From Spirochaetaceae bacterium (GTDB lineage: Bacteria > Spirochaetota > Spirochaetia > B11-G9), in NCBI GenBank assembly GCA_030600745.1, contig JAUVLL010000099.1, positions 1 through 9,418 of the forward strand: a stretch of 9,418 bases of DNA. Reading direction: 5' to 3'. Shown here in pieces: positions 6,069-9,418 of this stretch. Each line of letters opens with the position of its first letter. Position 1 is the first letter of the stretch. The position numbers and the translations under genes were made by a program. The notes under the pieces are model-generated. The model was not told the DNA's origin, did no database searches, and saw only the letters and a list, made by a program, of their open reading frames with translations.

Positions 6069-7017
6069 AACAATACTTATAGGAGATCAGTTTGTACTGT
6101 GGGGAATTCCTGCAGTACTCTCAGCAATACCATTTGAAACAGTCTGTACTGTTGAAAAATTAAAATCCGGTTCCTCCTGGATATTGGAAGACAACAGAAT
6201 TGAAGTACCCGGTTATAAAAAGGCGAAGGAAGAAGACAGCATAGCTTCTTTTAACAGGATGGTAGAGGTTCTTGGTCTGGATCTGGATAAAAATCCAATA
6301 AAAATAACTGTATCAGGTGATCTTCCAGCAGGAAGTGGAGTCGGAGCCAGTGCTGCTATCTGTGTTTCTTTTGCAAGGGCCTGTAACGAAGAGTTTAATT
6401 TGGGTCTGGATATACTTGGAATCAACCATGTGGCATGGGAAGGTGAATTCGGCTATCACGGTCTTCCCAGCGGTGTTGATAATACTGTATCTACCTTTGG
6501 TGGTGTAATTCAGTACAGAATAAAAGATGGTGTAAAACAGTTTGACCGTATAGATTTTTCAGAGCCTGTAGAGATAGTTCTTGGTAATAGTGGTGTCACA
6601 GCCAATACAGCTGCACTAAAAGGCTTTCTGGAAGAACAGGAGAAAACTAATCCAGCTCTTTTTAACAAGCGCCTGGGTATAATCAGAAATCAGGTTGAAG
6701 ATCTTGGAACAGCTCTTACAGGTGGGAATCTAAAAGAAACCGGTCGCATTATGAGTGAAAATCATAAAATACTTATCGATATGGGAATTTCTCACGAAAG
6801 ACTTGTTTATCTTTGTGATCTTGCAAATTCACTTGGAGCATACGGATCGAAGGTAACTGGTGGCGGTCGTGGTGGGTACATGCTTGCTCTTACCCCGGGA
6901 AAGGAACTTCAGGACAAGGTTGCATCTGCTTTTGAAGCGGAAGGCGTTCCTACTATAAGAACAACAATTGGCGGGAAACCTACTGATGATAGAAAGGCAC
7001 AAATATTGACAGGTTAA
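6043..7017 (+). CDS. GHMP-family kinase, mevalonate-kinase-like
   Basis: A 324-residue cytoplasmic small-molecule kinase with the three GHMP motifs: N-terminal 'GKTILIGDQFVLWG' (8-21), the phosphate-binding loop 'PAGSGVGASAA' (95-105) and 'KVTGGGRGG' (270-278). The middle carries the mevalonate-kinase signature 'SGVDNTVSTFGG' (143-154). Asp146 matches the catalytic Asp204 of mammalian mevalonate kinase, Glu135 matches Glu193 at the same 11-residue spacing, and Lys9 matches Lys13. Length fits the archaeal and bacterial enzymes. One oddity is that the usual GEH of the first motif is GDQ (14-16), replacing a histidine conserved in mevalonate kinases I know. No other mevalonate-pathway gene is present. 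Either it makes phosphomevalonate away from the usual cluster, or it phosphorylates another alcohol linked to the ugp import and DHH hydrolysis steps. Family placement is firm; the substrate is open. Confidence 0.87.
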   Translation: MGTGKGFGKTILIGDQFVLWGIPAVLSAIPFETVCTVEKLKSGSSWILEDNRIEVPGYKKAKEEDSIASFNRMVEVLGLDLDKNPIKITVSGDLPAGSGVGASAAICVSFARACNEEFNLGLDILGINHVAWEGEFGYHGLPSGVDNTVSTFGGVIQYRIKDGVKQFDRIDFSEPVEIVLGNSGVTANTAALKGFLEEQEKTNPALFNKRLGIIRNQVEDLGTALTGGNLKETGRIMSENHKILIDMGISHERLVYLCDLANSLGAYGSKVTGGGRGGYMLALTPGKELQDKVASAFEAEGVPTIRTTIGGKPTDDRKAQILTG

Positions 7018-8213
7018 TCCCAATTCAGCAGTTTTCGTTCTCCCTCTAAATCCTTAAATCTGCTTATATTCTGACTGACTTCCAATATCCCTTTGTAATT
7101 CCCCGATTTATCACGAAGAGCATGGTAGACAGTAAAAATAAGTTTTTCTTTAAATTTAAACCAAAACTCTGCTTTTCCTTTCCTGCCTTCTTTAAAGGCA
7201 GAAATAATTTCATTTACTATATGAACGCTTTCGGGGGGATGGCAGTTCTGTGCTTTCCTCCCTATAATGGCCGAAGATCTGGGGAAGATTCGCTTATCTG
7301 AATCAGAGAAAAATACAACTTTGTCGTTTTCATCAATCATTGTCATTTCCACTGGAAGGTTTCCAAAAATTAATTCCAGCTGATCCAGAGAAACCTCCCC
7401 GGTTTCAGTTTTAAAAGAACATTCTTTCTGCCGGGTAATGTCTTTAATTATTATTTCCGGTTTTTTAGGAGTTTCTATAAATGTAAAAGGTAACTCAAAG
7501 CTTTGAAGATGCATATCCTGCCAATCTTTTACCGGAATTGTTTCTGCTGCAACAGGGAAGATTATCCGTTCCTCTTTTATGATCATTCCAAAAGTCAGGA
7601 AAAAGTACTTACCTATTTCAATATTCAACTGGTCCCATATCCCATAGGGGTTTTCCAGTATCAGGATTATTTCCTTAAGACTGGCCCTTATGTCATCGTG
7701 GAGGGACCACATTACTTTTATGGGATTGTAATTATTCCAGTGCTTTTCGATGTAGGGGAATAAAATGTTTTCTTTTTTTATGTAATGATTGTCAAAATCC
7801 ACAATTTCCAAAAACAGGGGAATCAATTTGTTTCGCAGTATAGAGTAGGTAAATGATTCTTCCATGTGAATTTTTTTCAAAATCTGTTTTATTGCATACA
7901 GCTTTAATTCAAGAGCTCTGTTTTCGAGCATTAAGTAGTAAAGGAATGTTCCTTCAGCCGGTGTTTCCCATTTATATCCGGCCAGGGATGAATAAAAGGC
8001 ATTTAATACTTTTCCAATACTTTTTTTTATATCAGATGTGGATACACCATTTTTCATCTGTATGTTTTCAAGTTCAATAACATCAAAAGGTGTTACAGTA
8101 TCAATGGCATCCTGATACCGGTCTATAAGGTCTTTCCCATTTTCTCCTTTCATTATTCCTTTTGAGAAAGCTATTAGATTTTTAATTCGTTTTTCATCAA
8201 TATCTTCTTTCAT
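7014..8213 (-). CDS. DUF438 / hemerythrin-like / PAS domain protein
   Basis: A 399-residue soluble protein with the typical three-part DUF438 layout. Residues about 5-75 are the helical DUF438 domain. About 85-225 form a hemerythrin-like four-helix bundle with 'HYIKKENILFPYIEKHW' (143-159), 'MWSLHDDIR' (168-176) and 'IIKEERIIFP' (211-220). About 275-390 form a PAS domain with 'FPRSSAIIGRKAQNCHPP' (310-327) and 'AEFWFKF' (348-354), ending in 'LEGERKLLNWD', a common ending for this family. Such proteins occur mostly in anaerobes and are thought to sense oxygen, NO or redox state through a di-iron centre, with no output enzyme attached. The first bundle helix reads 'GTFLYYLMLENRALE' (88-102) where relatives carry histidines, so the metal site may be altered. 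The ATG at 8213 has the ribosome site AGGTGG (8225-8220) at six bases. It starts 65 bases after the small exported-protein gene and its stop overlaps the kinase stop. Confidence 0.88.
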   Translation of the reverse strand: MKEDIDEKRIKNLIAFSKGIMKGENGKDLIDRYQDAIDTVTPFDVIELENIQMKNGVSTSDIKKSIGKVLNAFYSSLAGYKWETPAEGTFLYYLMLENRALELKLYAIKQILKKIHMEESFTYSILRNKLIPLFLEIVDFDNHYIKKENILFPYIEKHWNNYNPIKVMWSLHDDIRASLKEIILILENPYGIWDQLNIEIGKYFFLTFGMIIKEERIIFPVAAETIPVKDWQDMHLQSFELPFTFIETPKKPEIIIKDITRQKECSFKTETGEVSLDQLELIFGNLPVEMTMIDENDKVVFFSDSDKRIFPRSSAIIGRKAQNCHPPESVHIVNEIISAFKEGRKGKAEFWFKFKEKLIFTVYHALRDKSGNYKGILEVSQNISRFKDLEGERKLLNWD

Positions 8214-8278
8214 TTATATCCACCTGTTGAAATGAGGAGCCATGTGTAATTTTTCTTCTTTAATACTTTAAAAAATAT

Positions 8279-8746
8279 TTACAGAGTAAAATTTATCCCC
8301 ATTGAAAATCGATTAAAATTACCTAATAAGCTTACTTCAGTCTCAGCAAAGTAATGAAGGCCTTTTCCTGGTTTCTGCACTCTGAGAACCATGGCTCCAT
8401 AGTTGGTCAAATCTTCAGTATCCGAAGGGGTAATCATACCGGTTCTAAATCCCAAATAGAGATATTCCATTGGAGAAAACAGAACTCCCGCACTTAAGAT
8501 ACCGGCCGGATCATTATAACCTTTACTAATAGGAGGTACAAAGAAACCCCCAACTACCTGCACAATTGCTTTATTATCAAAAAGGGTAATTCCGAGGCTT
8601 GTTATTGCACCCGCAGGACGGAATGCTATATTAGCCGCGTTACCCAGTGCAGATACCCCAAGATCTACGGATACACCTGCAAATAACGGTACAGATAATG
8701 ATGTAATAAGAACTAAAATAAGTATGAAAAAAATCTTTTTATTCAT
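8279..8746 (-). CDS. Small exported protein, probable outer-membrane beta-barrel
   Basis: A 155-residue protein of no family I can name. Residues 1-23 are a clear signal peptide (Lys-Lys, then a long Ile/Leu/Val core, cleavage after 'LFA'). The mature part is rich in Gly and alternating hydrophobic residues and shows strand-like stretches, such as 'VSVDLGVSALG' (25-35), 'IVQVVGGFFV' (61-70), 'YLYLGFRTGM' (95-104), 'GAMVLRVQ' (117-124), 'HYFAETEVSLLG' (131-142) and the terminal 'FSMGINFTL'. Alternating aromatic and hydrophobic residues at the C-terminus are typical of barrel proteins folded by BamA. At about 132 mature residues a six- to eight-strand barrel would fit. The ribosome site AGGAG (8758-8754) lies seven bases before the ATG. 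It may be co-transcribed with the DUF438 gene 65 bases downstream. It faces another barrel-like gene across a 100-base intergenic region. Confidence 0.75.
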   Translation of the reverse strand: MNKKIFFILILVLITSLSVPLFAGVSVDLGVSALGNAANIAFRPAGAITSLGITLFDNKAIVQVVGGFFVPPISKGYNDPAGILSAGVLFSPMEYLYLGFRTGMITPSDTEDLTNYGAMVLRVQKPGKGLHYFAETEVSLLGNFNRFSMGINFTL

Positions 8747-8767
8747 TTAATTACTCCTATATGCGTA

Positions 8768-8796
8768 ATAATAATCCCAAATAATCTTAAACGCAA
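8768..8796 (-). promoter_or_regulatory. Possible promoter of the small outer-membrane protein gene
   Basis: Read on the minus strand, TTGCGT (8796-8791) and TATTAT (8773-8768) are 17 bases apart. The -10 matches five of six consensus bases and the -35 only its TTG. The left arm of the 11-bp inverted repeat lies in the spacer, which would let a repressor control it. Nothing else in this intergenic stretch looks better for the minus strand. Confidence 0.35.
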
Positions 8797-8823
8797 GATT
8801 AAAAAAATTCTATTTAAGATTAT
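8781..8823. repeat. 11-bp perfect inverted repeat between divergent outer-membrane-protein genes
   Basis: ATAATCTTAAA (8781-8791) and TTTAAGATTAT (8813-8823) are exact inverted copies separated by 21 bases. An additional AAGATT (8795-8800) repeats part of the right arm and pairs with AATCTT (8783-8788) at a shorter spacing. The arms contain almost no G or C, so an RNA terminator role is unlikely. An operator acting on one or both divergent genes is the more likely use. Confidence 0.6.
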
Positions 8824-8869
8824 ATTGAAGAGAATGAATTTCAGGAAAATGTGATATTTGAGGGTTGTT

Positions 8870-9418
8870 GTGGTAAACTTCGCCAGTACAACATATGGTG
8901 TAGCGTTTATGCCGGTGGAATTTTATAATGAGAATATGGACACTTCAAATACCGTCACAATGACTGGAATAGATATCCGGCTCTTTAACGGAAAGAATAT
9001 TACAAACAGAGGCGGGTTCTATACAGGCACCGAGATAGGCCTGATAATGTTCTTTTCCGGTGATGAGGAGTTTGAGGACAGTTATACAGACGGTACAGAT
9101 ACAGTCGAATACACCATTGTTAACAGTGACTCTTTTATTGGTACTGTGTTTCTCATGGCTAAATATGGCTATCGCCTGGACCTGGGTTTAAAGCTTTTTG
9201 GTATCAGCCTGGGCTGGGAAATGGGAATAGGAGCCAGAATTGCCTCAGGGAACTTCGATATTAAATCCAATATGGGAGCAGAAGATGCTTCAAGGAGTGA
9301 AGGTTATGAGACAACGGCCATAAGTATGATTCTTGATACTGCTGTAGAAGGTTCGATACGCCTTGGAACAGATCTTCGATTTGTAGCTAAAGTAGGAATG
9401 CTTCTGACACCTCCTTTT
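8870..9418 (+). CDS. Outer-membrane beta-barrel-like protein, 3' end outside window; start uncertain
   Basis: This frame is open from 8855 to the end of the window (at least 183 residues from GTG 8870), without a stop. The product looks like a beta-barrel: repeated Gly/aromatic strands such as 'GIDIRLFNG', 'GGFYTGTEIGLIMFF', 'FLMAKYGYRLDLGLKLFGISLGWEMGIGARI' in two consecutive hairpins, and 'VEGSIRLGTDLRFVAKVGM', with acidic loops between. No family is recognised. The start is unclear. GTG 8870 has GAGGG (8860-8864) five bases upstream and is used here; TTG 8858 and ATG 8909 are alternatives. None gives a proper signal peptide: after TTG 8858 the protein begins 'LRVVVVNFASTTYG', which looks like a remnant of one. 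An in-frame ATG at 8834 is cut off by TGA at 8852-8854. It may be a 5'-damaged gene. Its codons look richer in G and C than those of the permease genes. Confidence 0.6.
   Translation, partial: MVNFASTTYGVAFMPVEFYNENMDTSNTVTMTGIDIRLFNGKNITNRGGFYTGTEIGLIMFFSGDEEFEDSYTDGTDTVEYTIVNSDSFIGTVFLMAKYGYRLDLGLKLFGISLGWEMGIGARIASGNFDIKSNMGAEDASRSEGYETTAISMILDTAVEGSIRLGTDLRFVAKVGMLLTPPF

Noticed and set aside
7503..8080. Plus-strand open frames antisense to the DUF438 gene
   Set aside because: They mirror the coding strand of a protein with three recognised domains, and carry no ribosome site or known motif.
8226..8278. Terminator or separate promoter between the small exported-protein gene and the DUF438 gene
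   Set aside because: The stretch is AT-rich with only weak self-pairing and no convincing -35/-10 pair, so neither can be supported; co-transcription is the default reading.

Overview
The window is an AT-rich bacterial chromosomal segment that looks most like a Spirochaetota (Spirochaeta-type) genome. The grounds are spirochaete-style signal peptides ending in 'FAG' on the binding protein and on a small outer-membrane protein, small beta-barrel-like proteins, and a DUF438/hemerythrin/PAS protein of anaerobe type. This assignment is a judgement from style, not from a marker gene. No tRNA, rRNA, CRISPR array, insertion sequence or integrase is visible.

Layout. (1) Positions 1-566 hold the 3' end of a GT-B family 4 glycosyltransferase, resembling the mannosylglucosylglycerate-synthase-like branch. 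(2) 629-1432 encodes a DeoR/GlpR-type repressor. (3) 1433-1648 is a 216-base regulatory region with a good sigma-70 promoter (1588-1616) and several dyads. (4) 1649-7017 is a probable five-gene operon: ugpB, ugpA and ugpE (periplasmic binding protein plus two permeases of a glycerol-3-phosphate-type ABC importer), then a DHH/DHHA1 phosphoesterase, then a mevalonate-kinase-like GHMP kinase overlapping it by 26 bases. A perfect 11-bp hairpin separates ugpB from ugpA. (5) On the minus strand, a DUF438-hemerythrin-PAS protein (8213-7014) converges on the kinase and overlaps its stop, and a small exported beta-barrel-like protein (8746-8279) lies upstream of it. (6) A divergent plus-strand outer-membrane-protein-like ORF starts near 8858-8870 and runs off the window; its 5' end looks damaged or unusual.

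How the genes may work together. The importer keeps the counterparts of the E. coli UgpB residues that bind sn-glycerol 3-phosphate, and the regulator just upstream is of the GlpR type, so a glycerol-phosphate or glycerophosphodiester ligand is the simplest reading. The ATPase (UgpC) and the glycerophosphodiesterase (UgpQ) that accompany this importer in E. coli are absent. Their place is taken by the DHH phosphoesterase and the GHMP kinase. This suggests a variant route in which an imported phosphodiester or phosphorylated compound is cleaved and an alcohol product is phosphorylated. The pairing is visible in the sequence; the pathway is inference and is the most interesting lead in the window.
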